In this document: piece after piece, positions 1-5,557 of the stretch
How positions within the stretch are numbered: the stretch's first letter is position 1
Layout: every line of letters starts with the position of its first letter
NCBI GenBank assembly: GCA_014377395.1
Contig: JACMPS010000542.1
Location: 1 to 5,690, forward strand
Reading direction: 5' to 3'
From: Chthonomonadaceae bacterium
GTDB taxonomy: Bacteria; Armatimonadota; Chthonomonadetes; Chthonomonadales; Chthonomonadaceae
Length of the DNA stretch: 5,690 bases
Translations under genes and position numbers: made by a program
Notes under the pieces: model-generated
What the model saw: only the letters and a program-made list of their open reading frames with translations
What the model was told of the DNA's origin: nothing
The model's database searches: none

Positions 1-174
1 GAAAGCGTCAAATTGAAGTGCCGCGAAAAGGGTTTGCTTCTCCTTACCTGCGGGGCGAAGACAGGCAATCCCCGCACCGACAGTGCCAACATTCGCATTA
101 TTCCCCCGCTTAACGTGACTCTGGAAACGATGGACAACGCCCTTTCCATTCTGACCTCCTCACTCGCTGAGTAA
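1..174 (+). CDS. Class-III aminotransferase, C-terminal fragment (start outside window)
   Basis: Frame 1 is open from the window edge to a TAA at 172-174, giving the last 57 residues. The stretch GLLLLTCG, then NIRIIPPLNVTLETMDNALS and a short helix ending SLAE, matches the C-terminal end of fold-type I, class-III PLP-dependent aminotransferases (4-aminobutyrate, acetylornithine and related omega-aminotransferases). In that family 'GLLLL.CG...N.IR..PPL' precedes the last helices. The family moves an amino group from an amine donor to a 2-oxo acid in the cytoplasm. The PLP-binding lysine lies upstream of the window, so substrate cannot be assigned. Between CG and NIR there are about 11 residues (AKTGNPRTDSA), longer than the few usual in GabT-like enzymes. 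The family call is fairly firm; a specific gene name is not. Confidence 0.8.
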   Translation, partial: ESVKLKCREKGLLLLTCGAKTGNPRTDSANIRIIPPLNVTLETMDNALSILTSSLAE

Positions 175-218
175 AGAGGTAGGAGCGCAGAAGAGAAGTG
201 TAAAGGCTGTTTGCATTG

Positions 219-284
219 GCTCTCCTCTCCCTGCGAGGGTACAAGAAAGAGGGATGAGTGGACAAGATTAGGGTGAGGGTTTTT
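219..284. repeat. CTCTCCCT...GGGTGAGGG type intergenic repeat
   Basis: The block starts with a C/T-rich run leading into the small hairpin CCCT-GCG-AGGG (229-239). It continues through AAGAGGGATGAG and closes with GGGTGAGGGTTTTT (271-284). This mix of CTCTCCCT and GGGTGAGGG segments resembles widely dispersed intergenic repeats I recall from several repeat-rich bacterial phyla. That resemblance is from memory and there is no second copy in the window. The T-run at 280-284 could help end transcription of the upstream aminotransferase gene, but no strong stem sits directly before it. Confidence 0.4.
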
Positions 285-291
285 GCTCACT

Positions 292-356
292 CGCAGGAAT
301 AAATTCCGCGCTCGGAGGCGTGCCACCCCTGAATTGGCTAAAACGCGGACACCAAA
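292..356 (+). repeat. GGAATRAATTYC repeat, long form, copy 1
   Basis: The element opens with CGC-A-GGAAT-AA-ATTCC-GCG (292-310), a palindrome with one unpaired A. It continues through CTCGGAGGCGTGCC and AATTGGCTAA and ends in CGGACACCAAA. The copy at 5410-5473 aligns base for base with about six substitutions and one single-base gap (about 89% identity, counted by eye). Both lie in the same orientation and between genes. Length and a hairpin head fit a REP- or MITE-like non-autonomous element, but no target-site duplication is obvious. Confidence 0.8.
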
Positions 357-389
357 CCCTTGTAAAAAGTTGAGGTATTCCCATTGACT

Positions 390-415
390 CCCCTCTCCTG
401 AATTTTGGGGAGGGG
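390..415. repeat. C-run/G-run hairpin repeat
   Basis: CCCCTCTCC (390-398) pairs with GGGGAGGGG (407-415) across the 8-base loop TGAATTTT, giving nine pairs of which one is G-T. CTGGGGGCGTCC follows. The pattern recalls a common dispersed 'CCCCTCCCC...GGGGAGGGG' repeat of many bacterial genomes. It ends about 30 bases before the first possible rtcA start codon, so a transcript reading into rtcA would carry this stem in its leader. There is no U-tract after it, so it is a poor intrinsic terminator. Confidence 0.5.
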
Positions 416-445
416 CTGGGGGCGTCCTCTTCTTTAAGCGGATCA

Positions 446-1561
446 GTGACTGAAAGCGATAAGGTGGGTAAAGGCGGAACGATCATTAAAACAGTGGATA
501 TAATTCGGATTGATGGGGCGATGGGAGAGGGCGGCGGACAGATTATTCGCACGGCGGTGGCACTTGCGGCGATCACGGGCAAGCCCACCGAGATCGTCAA
601 CATTCGTGCAGGACGCTCAAAGCCGGGGCTACAGGCGCAACACCTCACCTCCGTCAAGGCGGCGGGTCTGCTCTGTCACGCCGAAATGAGGGGCGCGGAA
701 CTCGGTTCGCAGTTTTTGCGGTTTGTGCCGACCACAGAGGTCAAGTCTTCTTACGAGACTTTTGATGTGTCAGAGGCACGGCAGGGCGGCTCGGCGGGTG
801 CAACCGGGCTGGTGCTTCAGACGGTTGCCCTGCCATTGGCATTGGCTTCGGCGAGTAATTCCGTATCGACGACGTTTCGGGGCGGGACGCACGTCCCGAT
901 GTCTCCTTCGGCAGATTACATCGAGTACGTCTTTCTTCCGGCATTGCGGGAAATGGGCGTCCTCGCAAAATTTACGGTGAGCGAGGTGGGTTTCTTTCCG
1001 AAGGGCGGCGGGGAGATTTCCCTGTCCCTCACTTCACCGCCGAACGAGGGCATAGATCGCACGGAACGCGGCAAACTCAAGCGGTTTGTCGCGGTGATCA
1101 CGACGGCGCAATTGCCGGATCATGTGGCGGAGCGTGGACTGGCGCAGTTGCAAAAAGACTTGAAAGACTACGGCGTTCCCGTCATTCCCGTACTTAAATC
1201 GTTGCCTTCTCCTGGAGCGGGAGCGGCGGTTTTGCTGGTTGCCGAGTGCGAAAAGACGGTGGAAGGCTGGCAGTCTCTCGGCGAAAGGGGCAAGCCAATG
1301 GAAAGAGTTGCCTCAGATGCCGCCCGTGATTTTAAGAAATGGTTTGCCACGGGGATGGGGACGGATAGGTATCTCGCCGATCAACTCGTACTGCCCTCCG
1401 CCCTCTGCTCTTCACTTTGCGCCGCGCCCTCGCGTTGGACGACCTCGCACGTCTCCGAACACCTCCGCACCGTGATCATGGTTCTCTCGCTTTATCTGCC
1501 TGTCTCCCTTTTGCTGACGGAAAACGCAGACGGTTCCGGTCTTGTCGAAGTAAAAGCGTGA
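446..1561 (+). CDS. rtcA: RNA 3'-terminal phosphate cyclase RtcA
   Basis: RtcA uses ATP to turn an RNA 3'-phosphate into a 2',3'-cyclic phosphate through an enzyme-AMP intermediate in the cytoplasm. Family landmarks run in order over the whole length: GEGGGQIIR at 27-35, RAGRSKPGL at 54-62, a GGSAGATGLVLQT segment, FRGGTHVPMSP, GFFPKGGGEI, DHVAERG and YLADQLVLPSAL at 309-320. His339 in SEHLRTVI aligns with the histidine that takes the AMP in E. coli RtcA (His309). The usual Asn two residues after the Thr of HLLTN is Val343 here. The frame is 371 residues from GTG 446, against roughly 340 in the family. In-frame GTGs at 464 and 494 are alternatives; 494 gives VDIIRIDGAMGEGGG, which starts where E. 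coli RtcA does. No start has a good ribosome binding site. No rtcB or rtcR lies within the window. Confidence 0.95.
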   Translation: MTESDKVGKGGTIIKTVDIIRIDGAMGEGGGQIIRTAVALAAITGKPTEIVNIRAGRSKPGLQAQHLTSVKAAGLLCHAEMRGAELGSQFLRFVPTTEVKSSYETFDVSEARQGGSAGATGLVLQTVALPLALASASNSVSTTFRGGTHVPMSPSADYIEYVFLPALREMGVLAKFTVSEVGFFPKGGGEISLSLTSPPNEGIDRTERGKLKRFVAVITTAQLPDHVAERGLAQLQKDLKDYGVPVIPVLKSLPSPGAGAAVLLVAECEKTVEGWQSLGERGKPMERVASDAARDFKKWFATGMGTDRYLADQLVLPSALCSSLCAAPSRWTTSHVSEHLRTVIMVLSLYLPVSLLLTENADGSGLVEVKA

Positions 1562-1675
1562 GTTCTTCCCACAGAAGTCGCTCTCTTACGAAAAAACATT
1601 TCTCAGAGATGAAATTTAACCTCTCTTAAACCGTACCTTAAAGTTATGTTACTTTGCAATTGTTTAAGATTGCAC

Positions 1676-1681
1676 GAAGGA
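1676..1681 (+). promoter_or_regulatory. Ribosome binding site of the PAS kinase gene
   Basis: GAAGGA ends seven bases before ATG 1689, an ideal Shine-Dalgarno spacing, and this fixes the start. The preceding A/T-rich stretch 1610-1670 could hold a promoter, but I could not pair a good -35 with a good -10 at 16-18 bp spacing. Independent transcription from rtcA is therefore undecided. Confidence 0.75.
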
Positions 1682-1688
1682 AAGAAAT

Positions 1689-3068
1689 ATGTTAGGTTCG
1701 CCGGAAGTTCTGTCGCTGATTATCGAAACCGCGCAGGACTACGCCTTTGTGCTGGTTGATTCCGCCCGCACGATTATTGGGTGGAATGCAGGAGCGGAGC
1801 GTTTGCTCGGCTGGACGGAAAACGAGATTACGGGAGAGGATGCAGGAGTATTTTTCACGCCGGAAGATCGGGAAGACGGCGTTGTCGATCGTGAATTTGA
1901 GAAGGCGCAAAGTACGGGAAGAGCCGACGATCACCGCTGGCACATTCGCAAAGACAAAACTCGGTTTTACGCTTCTGGGTGGCTTTACAAGGTTGAGGGA
2001 GAGAGTTTTAGCGGCTTTGTCAAGGTTTTTCGAGACCTCACAGAGATGCGAATCGCAGAAGAAAGACTGCGCCGTCGTGATGAGCGTTTTCGGGTTCTCT
2101 CCGAAAATTTGCAGGAATTTATTTACATTTCAGGGGCGGACGGCATTCTCACCTATATCAATCCTCAGTGGACGGACTATACCGGGCTTACCCTCTCGGA
2201 CACCCAAAAGGATAGCGGTGTCTCAGTAATGCACCCCGACGACAGCCACAACGTGATGGCGGCATGGCAGAAGGCTTTCAGAAGTGGAGAGCCTTTCGAG
2301 GTTCAATTTCGTTGCCGGAATAAGCAGGGTGAATACCGATGGTTTCTCTCACGTGCCTTTCCTGTTTTCAATTCGGAAGGAACTGTCGAGCAATGGGTGG
2401 GAAGTAGCACCGACATCGAGGAACAGAAGCGCACCCAGGCGGAAATCGAATCACTGAATGTTCGCCTCAATCGTGCGATGCAGGAAACGCATCACCGGGT
2501 CAAAAACAATTTGCAGGTGATTTCCTCGCTGATCGAAATTCAGGCGGGAAAAGACCCGACAAGTCTAAGCAGTCCGGCGAAACAACGGATCGGTCAGCAC
2601 ATTCAGTCTCTCGCCGCGATCCACGACCTCCTGACACAGAGGTCAAAAAACAACGAGGACGCCACCCACGTTTCAATACAGATCGTTCTCGCGCACCTGC
2701 TTCCCCTGTTGCAAAGCACCAATCCGCACCGTCTTTTTCGTACCGACATCGAAGAGATGATCTTACCGGTGTCCCGTGCGGCGGCTCTTTCGCTTCTCAT
2801 CTCCGAATGTGTTTCCAACGCGGTCAAGCACGGCACCGGAGCGATCGAAGTTTCACTCCATTCGAAAGAGGACGGGAGCAAAGCCGTTCTGGAGGTTTGC
2901 GATGACGGAGACGGGTTTCCGCCCGACTTTGACCCGATGAGTGCCGCAAATACGGGACTGAGCTTGATTGACAATACGGCTCGCTGGGACTTGCGCGGAG
3001 AGATCGCCTATATGAACCGCCCGGAAGGGGGAGCGCGGGTCATCGTCACTTTTCCGATACTGGAATAA
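1689..3068 (+). CDS. Soluble PAS-PAS sensor histidine kinase, HisKA_2 type
   Basis: This 459-residue cytoplasmic sensor kinase has no signal peptide or membrane segment. PAS 1 spans about residues 8-117 (IIGWNAGAERLLGWTENEITG, closing at FRDLTE 114-119). A charged helical linker joins it to PAS 2 at about 132-248 (YINPQWTDYTGLT, closing at GSSTDIEEQ). The dimerisation/phosphoacceptor region is of the HisKA_2 class: ETHHRVKNNLQVISSLIEIQ with His268/His269, where His269 in HRVKNN is the likely phosphorylation site. The ATPase domain has an N-box (ECVSNAVKHG, Asn377), a G1-type DDGDGFP (405-411) and a TGLSLI lid segment (Gly423). Such kinases phosphorylate a response regulator after a PAS-sensed signal, but none is encoded within the window. 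The ligand is unknown, and neither PAS shows the NCRFLQ-like flavin-binding motif of LOV domains. It lies 127 bp after rtcA and converges with the L25 gene. Confidence 0.93.
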   Translation: MLGSPEVLSLIIETAQDYAFVLVDSARTIIGWNAGAERLLGWTENEITGEDAGVFFTPEDREDGVVDREFEKAQSTGRADDHRWHIRKDKTRFYASGWLYKVEGESFSGFVKVFRDLTEMRIAEERLRRRDERFRVLSENLQEFIYISGADGILTYINPQWTDYTGLTLSDTQKDSGVSVMHPDDSHNVMAAWQKAFRSGEPFEVQFRCRNKQGEYRWFLSRAFPVFNSEGTVEQWVGSSTDIEEQKRTQAEIESLNVRLNRAMQETHHRVKNNLQVISSLIEIQAGKDPTSLSSPAKQRIGQHIQSLAAIHDLLTQRSKNNEDATHVSIQIVLAHLLPLLQSTNPHRLFRTDIEEMILPVSRAAALSLLISECVSNAVKHGTGAIEVSLHSKEDGSKAVLEVCDDGDGFPPDFDPMSAANTGLSLIDNTARWDLRGEIAYMNRPEGGARVIVTFPILE

Positions 3069-3100
3069 TTTCCAGAGTGGGGAAAACTATACAGAAAAGC

Positions 3101-3126
3101 CCCCTCGAAGCGAATTCTTCGAGGGG
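3101..3126. terminator. Bidirectional terminator between the kinase and L25 genes
   Basis: CCCCTCGAAG (3101-3110) pairs perfectly with CTTCGAGGGG (3117-3126) across the 6-base loop CGAATT. The left flank is AAAAGC and the right flank is ACTTTCC. Read on the minus strand, the stem is followed by GGCTTTTCTG, so it best serves the L25 gene that ends 47 bases away. On the plus strand the T-run is only TTT, making it weaker for the kinase gene, whose stop is 32 bases upstream. Its place between convergent stop codons supports a shared terminator. Confidence 0.85.
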
Positions 3127-3172
3127 ACTTTCCTACAGGTTAGTGGAGAAATCGGAGTGCTTCCGAGTTTCG

Positions 3173-3790
3173 TTAAGCGGAGGGAGCGGCAGGGGCAGCA
3201 GAAGGTGCGACTACGGGAGCCGCCTCAACCTTAGACAGTGCACCGAGCGAAACGATGACCGTTTCTTCCGGCATCAAAATCTGTACGCCGTCCATTTTCG
3301 GCAGGTCGGCAATACGCACCGCACCGAAAGCGGCGAGGTGAGAAATTTCAACCATGATATGGTCAGGAAGTTTGTCCTGAGCGCACTTGACTTCAATGCT
3401 CTCTGCGGCATACATAATCACGTTTGTACCGTCCTTGATGCTGGCGGGTTCGCCATGCACTCGAAGCGGAACGTGCGTTTTCACGGTGTCGCCGACATTC
3501 ATCTTCTGGAAGGTCGCCTGAATAATCACCCGTGTGACGGGGTCACGCTGAACTTCGTGGATCATCGCTCGTGCTTGAGTGTTGTCCGGTTCAATCAGCA
3601 AGTCGAACACCGCGGATTCGCCGTAAGTCGCCATTGCCTTGTCCACTGCAACTGCTTTGACTTCGAGATGAAGTGTGGTATCGCCCTTATGTTGCAACGT
3701 CACCGGGATAGAACCCTGTCGTCGCAATTCCTTCATTTCGCCCTTAGTTTTCGCGGTAATGGGTCGCGCCGTCATTGTTACACTTGCCAA
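3173..3790 (-). CDS. rplY: 50S ribosomal protein L25, Ctc/TL5 long form
   Basis: The protein binds 5S rRNA in the large ribosomal subunit; the long form is also called general stress protein Ctc. At 205 residues it fits the two-domain type. The N-terminal 5S-binding domain (about 1-95) contains ELRRQGSIPVTLQHKG and MIHEVQRDPVTRVIIQATF. The C-terminal TL5 beta domain (about 96-187) includes VPLRVHGEP and MVEISHLAAFGAVRIADLP. A low-complexity Ala/Pro tail fills 188-205. The start is TTG at 3790, chosen because AAGGAG lies eight bases before it, while ATG 3775 would be 23 bases away. The YG of the usual 'IPAVxYG' segment is replaced by Gln33-His34. L25 genes often sit beside pth (peptidyl-tRNA hydrolase); here the gene is alone and converges with the sensor kinase. 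Confidence 0.92.
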   Translation of the reverse strand: MASVTMTARPITAKTKGEMKELRRQGSIPVTLQHKGDTTLHLEVKAVAVDKAMATYGESAVFDLLIEPDNTQARAMIHEVQRDPVTRVIIQATFQKMNVGDTVKTHVPLRVHGEPASIKDGTNVIMYAAESIEVKCAQDKLPDHIMVEISHLAAFGAVRIADLPKMDGVQILMPEETVIVSLGALSKVEAAPVVAPSAAPAAPSA

Positions 3791-3798
3791 AATATCTT

Positions 3799-3804
3799 CT
3801 CCTT
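3799..3804 (-). promoter_or_regulatory. Ribosome binding site fixing the TTG start of L25
   Basis: On the minus strand AAGGAG is followed by eight bases (AAGATATT) and then TTG. This is the best Shine-Dalgarno match in the window and decides for TTG over the in-frame ATG five codons later. Confidence 0.85.
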
Positions 3805-4151
3805 GCCTCTTGCCCCCATTTTAAAAGGCTCTTGAGTGGCTTTACTAAAAACTAATTATGACACGAATCAGCCCTGAATGGGAATAATCGGGTAAATCAT
3901 GCTATTTTACTCTAGACGATTTCGGTTTTGTGGAATTTGTTACCGTGAATCAACTTTATTCAGGGAGGCTCGTGACTCTCCGACGGGTAAGAATGGAGAA
4001 GCGAGCAACATACAGCAAAGAAATTTTGGTGCGTTTTCCGCAGGAATAAATTCCGCGCCCCGTTCCGCCCCGTGTCCTGCGGACACAACACGATCAATTT
4101 TCGCTCTGAACCAAGACTTTTCGGCACACTCTAAGAAAAATGCCTGTGTTG
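3805..4151. other. Divergent intergenic region between L25 and GT9 genes
   Basis: These 347 bases separate two divergently transcribed genes and should hold both promoters. The part 3820-3960 is A/T-rich. On the minus strand CATAAT and TAAAAT could be -10 boxes for L25, but no good -35 stands at 16-18 bp from either. A frame at 3899-4165 (+) runs through the repeat at 4039-4090, has no ribosome binding site and resembles no known protein, so I do not call it a gene. Apart from the repeat I see nothing definite. Confidence 0.55.
4039..4090 (+). repeat. GGAATRAATTYC repeat with internal second hairpin, copy 2
   Basis: The head CGC-A-GGAAT-AA-ATTCC-GCG (4039-4057) is identical to that of the copy at 292. 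The body differs: a C-rich stretch leads into the perfect hairpin GTGTCC-TGC-GGACAC (4072-4086), and the element closes with GGACACAACA, close to the GGACACCAAA end of other copies. It lies in the long leader region of the GT9 gene, about 120 bases before its likely start. Confidence 0.7.
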
Positions 4152-4189
4152 CAATTCCTTTGTGAAAGCCCTTTCACTGCCAGGAATTG
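4152..4189 (+). promoter_or_regulatory. Nested inverted repeat just upstream of the GT9 start
   Basis: CAATTCCT (4152-4159) is the exact reverse complement of AGGAATTG (4182-4189). Inside it, GTGAAAG (4162-4168) is the exact reverse complement of CTTTCAC (4171-4177). In RNA this gives an 8-bp lower stem, a 2x4 internal loop and a 6-bp upper stem with loop GCCC. It ends 21 bases before ATG 4211 and encloses the AGGA and TTG at 4182-4189. No U-run follows, so it is not a standard terminator. It may be an operator for a dimeric repressor, a leader structure controlling translation, or a repeat remnant; the sequence does not decide. Confidence 0.6.
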
Positions 4190-4210
4190 AAGAATAGACT
4201 GGAACTTGTT

Positions 4211-5278
4211 ATGCCCCCGCCCCCTCATACACTGCCCACCACATCTCCCGCTACGATTATCGTCCTGACCCGTGAACACCTCGGCGATCTCATTTGTACA
4301 ACTCCTGCCCTTCGCGCTTTGCGTCAACGCTTTCCGGAAGCAAAAATTACGGTTGAAGTAGGGGAGCGAGCGGTTTCGATCTTGGAAAATAATCCGCACG
4401 TAGACGAGATTGTCGTGCGTCCCACGCATCAGGGACTGCCGGGGAAATTCGACTTTGTGCGTTTTTTGCGGCGGCGGAAGTTTGATATAGCAGTGATCCT
4501 GGATGACTGCGCGGACTTTTCACTTTACGTCTGGTTGGGGCGTGTGCCACAGCGAATCGGTCTAAGGCGAAAAAAGAGGTTTGCACGTCTGTTGACGCAA
4601 AGTGTCCCCTTTGACTTTGCGGCGCACGAAATGGTGGATAATTTTCGGAACGTGGTTGGCTCTCTGGGTGCTGATATTTCCGATTCAACGACAGAGGTTT
4701 TTCCTACTGAGGAGGACCGGGAAGCCGTCGCAAAAAAGTGGGACGAGCTAGGGATTGAAGACGGCGACAGGGTGGTCGGCTTTAATCCCGGTGCGTCCGC
4801 CCCCTCGAATCGCTGGTTGCCGGAACGCTTCGCGGAGTTGGGTGATCTTTTGCTGGCGCAACCTCCCCTTAAAGTCGTTCTGTTTGGAGGTCAAACCGAT
4901 CTGGAGTTTTCAGAAAAGGTCAGGCACGACATGAAGAAAACGCCGATCGTTCTCACCGGAAAACTGAGCGTCATGGAACTTGCGGAGGCGTTGGGAAGAT
5001 GTGCAGTTGTGGTCACAGGAGACACGGGCCCCATGCACCTTGCGGTTGCGATGAAAACTCCGGTGGTGGCTCTTTTCGGGCCTGCTGACCCTGCTGAGTC
5101 AGGTCCCGGCTATGCGCCCGGTCACACCGTCATTCGTAAAGTGGCGGGTTGTCCGAACTGCACAAAGTACGTTTGTCGAGAAGACAGAGCCTGTATGAAA
5201 CAAATCACGGCGTCAGAAGTAGCGGAAGCGGTGTTTGCTTACCTCGACAGCCACAGCCATACAGTCCCGGCGGAATAA
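4211..5278 (+). CDS. Glycosyltransferase family 9 (heptosyltransferase-like)
   Basis: GT9 enzymes add heptose or related sugars from nucleotide-activated donors to lipopolysaccharide core or other surface glycans at the cytoplasmic face of the inner membrane. From ATG 4211 the protein has 355 residues, typical for the family. The N-terminal Rossmann half opens with TIIVLTREHLGDLICTTPAL (Gly25-Asp26 being the GD of the family), then NNPHVDEIV. The C-terminal donor-binding half has VVGFNPGASAPSNRWLPERF, TGDTGPMHLA (Asp271, Gly273, His276) and PVVALFGPADP. A cysteine cluster C-x2-C-x4-C-x5-CM at 314-329 is seen in a subset of GT9 proteins. ATG 4211 has a modest GGA seven bases upstream. The in-frame TTG 4187 has AGGA only one base away and lies in a hairpin, so I favour ATG. 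The acceptor glycan is unknown; no other envelope genes are in view. Confidence 0.9.
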   Translation: MPPPPHTLPTTSPATIIVLTREHLGDLICTTPALRALRQRFPEAKITVEVGERAVSILENNPHVDEIVVRPTHQGLPGKFDFVRFLRRRKFDIAVILDDCADFSLYVWLGRVPQRIGLRRKKRFARLLTQSVPFDFAAHEMVDNFRNVVGSLGADISDSTTEVFPTEEDREAVAKKWDELGIEDGDRVVGFNPGASAPSNRWLPERFAELGDLLLAQPPLKVVLFGGQTDLEFSEKVRHDMKKTPIVLTGKLSVMELAEALGRCAVVVTGDTGPMHLAVAMKTPVVALFGPADPAESGPGYAPGHTVIRKVAGCPNCTKYVCREDRACMKQITASEVAEAVFAYLDSHSHTVPAE

Positions 5279-5294
5279 ATTCGCCGCTTGCGGC
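5267..5294 (+). repeat. GGAATRAATTYC-type repeat overlapping the GT9 stop codon, copy 3
   Basis: GGC-G-GAAT-AA-ATTC-GCC (5269-5285) repeats the head architecture of the other copies, with a bulged base and a two-base centre but a different outer arm. It runs into GCCGC-TT-GCGGC (5283-5294). The TAA stop of the GT9 gene (5276-5278) lies in the palindrome centre. The second stem may act as a weak transcription end, although only scattered T's follow. Confidence 0.6.
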
Positions 5295-5323
5295 TTCATC
5301 GTTCCGAGTTTATCCAATCGCAG

Positions 5324-5338
5324 ACGTTGATTCAACGT
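5324..5338. repeat. Short perfect palindrome ACGTTGA-T-TCAACGT
   Basis: Two exact 7-base arms flank a single T, 46 bases after the GT9 stop. The size and symmetry would suit a dimeric DNA-binding protein, but no promoter is expected here between convergent genes. It may equally be a degenerate part of the neighbouring repeats or chance. Confidence 0.4.
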
Positions 5339-5409
5339 GATCGCTGATATTTTGTTCTTGAGGACAGACCTTTTCAACACCCTCTTAGCACGCGATGAAG
5401 TGAAATTGT

Positions 5410-5473
5410 CGCAGGAATGAATTTCGCGCTCGGAGGCGTGCCGCCCTTAATTGGCTAATACTCGGACACCAAA
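5410..5473 (+). repeat. GGAATRAATTYC repeat, long form, copy 4
   Basis: This is the second long-form copy, about 89% identical to 292-356 and in direct orientation. The head CGC-A-GGAAT-GA-ATTTC-GCG keeps its pairing because the C-to-T change turns a G-C pair into G-T. The body keeps GCTCGGAGGCGTGCC, AATTGGCTAA and the terminal CGGACACCAAA. Confidence 0.8.
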
Positions 5474-5557
5474 TTCGTCGGGTTTTGCTTTGAGTCCATG
5501 CAGGTGGATGTCACTGCAGACCATTGAGCAGGAGTTTGTAATTGGAGCACTTTTGTA

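Larger units (their letters stand above)
175..445. other. Repeat-filled intergenic gap before rtcA
   Basis: No gene is visible in these 271 bases on either strand. After about 45 bases of unremarkable sequence, three unrelated-looking repeat types follow one another: a pyrimidine/purine block (219-284), a 65-base palindrome-headed element (292-356) and a C-run/G-run hairpin (390-415). No convincing promoter was found. A minus-strand open frame across here is built from the repeats and looks like no known protein. Confidence 0.6.

Noticed and set aside
268..657. 129-residue minus-strand frame over the rtcA start
   Set aside because: It overlaps the conserved N-terminal half-motif of RtcA and three intergenic repeats; it is a by-product of both.
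1610..1670. Promoter for the sensor kinase (TTAAAC with TATGTT)
   Set aside because: The two boxes are only 13 bases apart, too close for a standard sigma-70 promoter, and no better pair was found.
1747..2229. 160-residue frame inside the kinase gene
   Set aside because: It is another reading frame of the PAS-coding region, rich in Arg and without domain signals, while the kinase frame is unambiguous.
3077..3835. 252-residue open frame on the + strand opposite L25
   Set aside because: It is wholly antisense to a clear ribosomal protein gene and includes the terminator hairpin. Its Cys/His/Arg-rich composition is that of a shadow frame and it has no recognisable domain.
3899..4165. 88-residue frame before the GT9 gene
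   Set aside because: No ribosome binding site precedes its ATG. About 17 residues are simply the translation of the palindromic repeat at 4039-4090, and nothing in it resembles a protein family.
4187..4210. TTG 4187 as the GT9 start
   Set aside because: The AGGA is only one base from it and both lie in the stem of an inverted repeat. ATG 4211 has a usable GGA at seven bases and still leaves the full GT9 fold.
5339..5409. Possible tRNA or small RNA gene between the GT9 and dehydrogenase genes
   Set aside because: No cloverleaf arms, CCA end or promoter-plus-terminator arrangement could be found in this or the other intergenic gaps.
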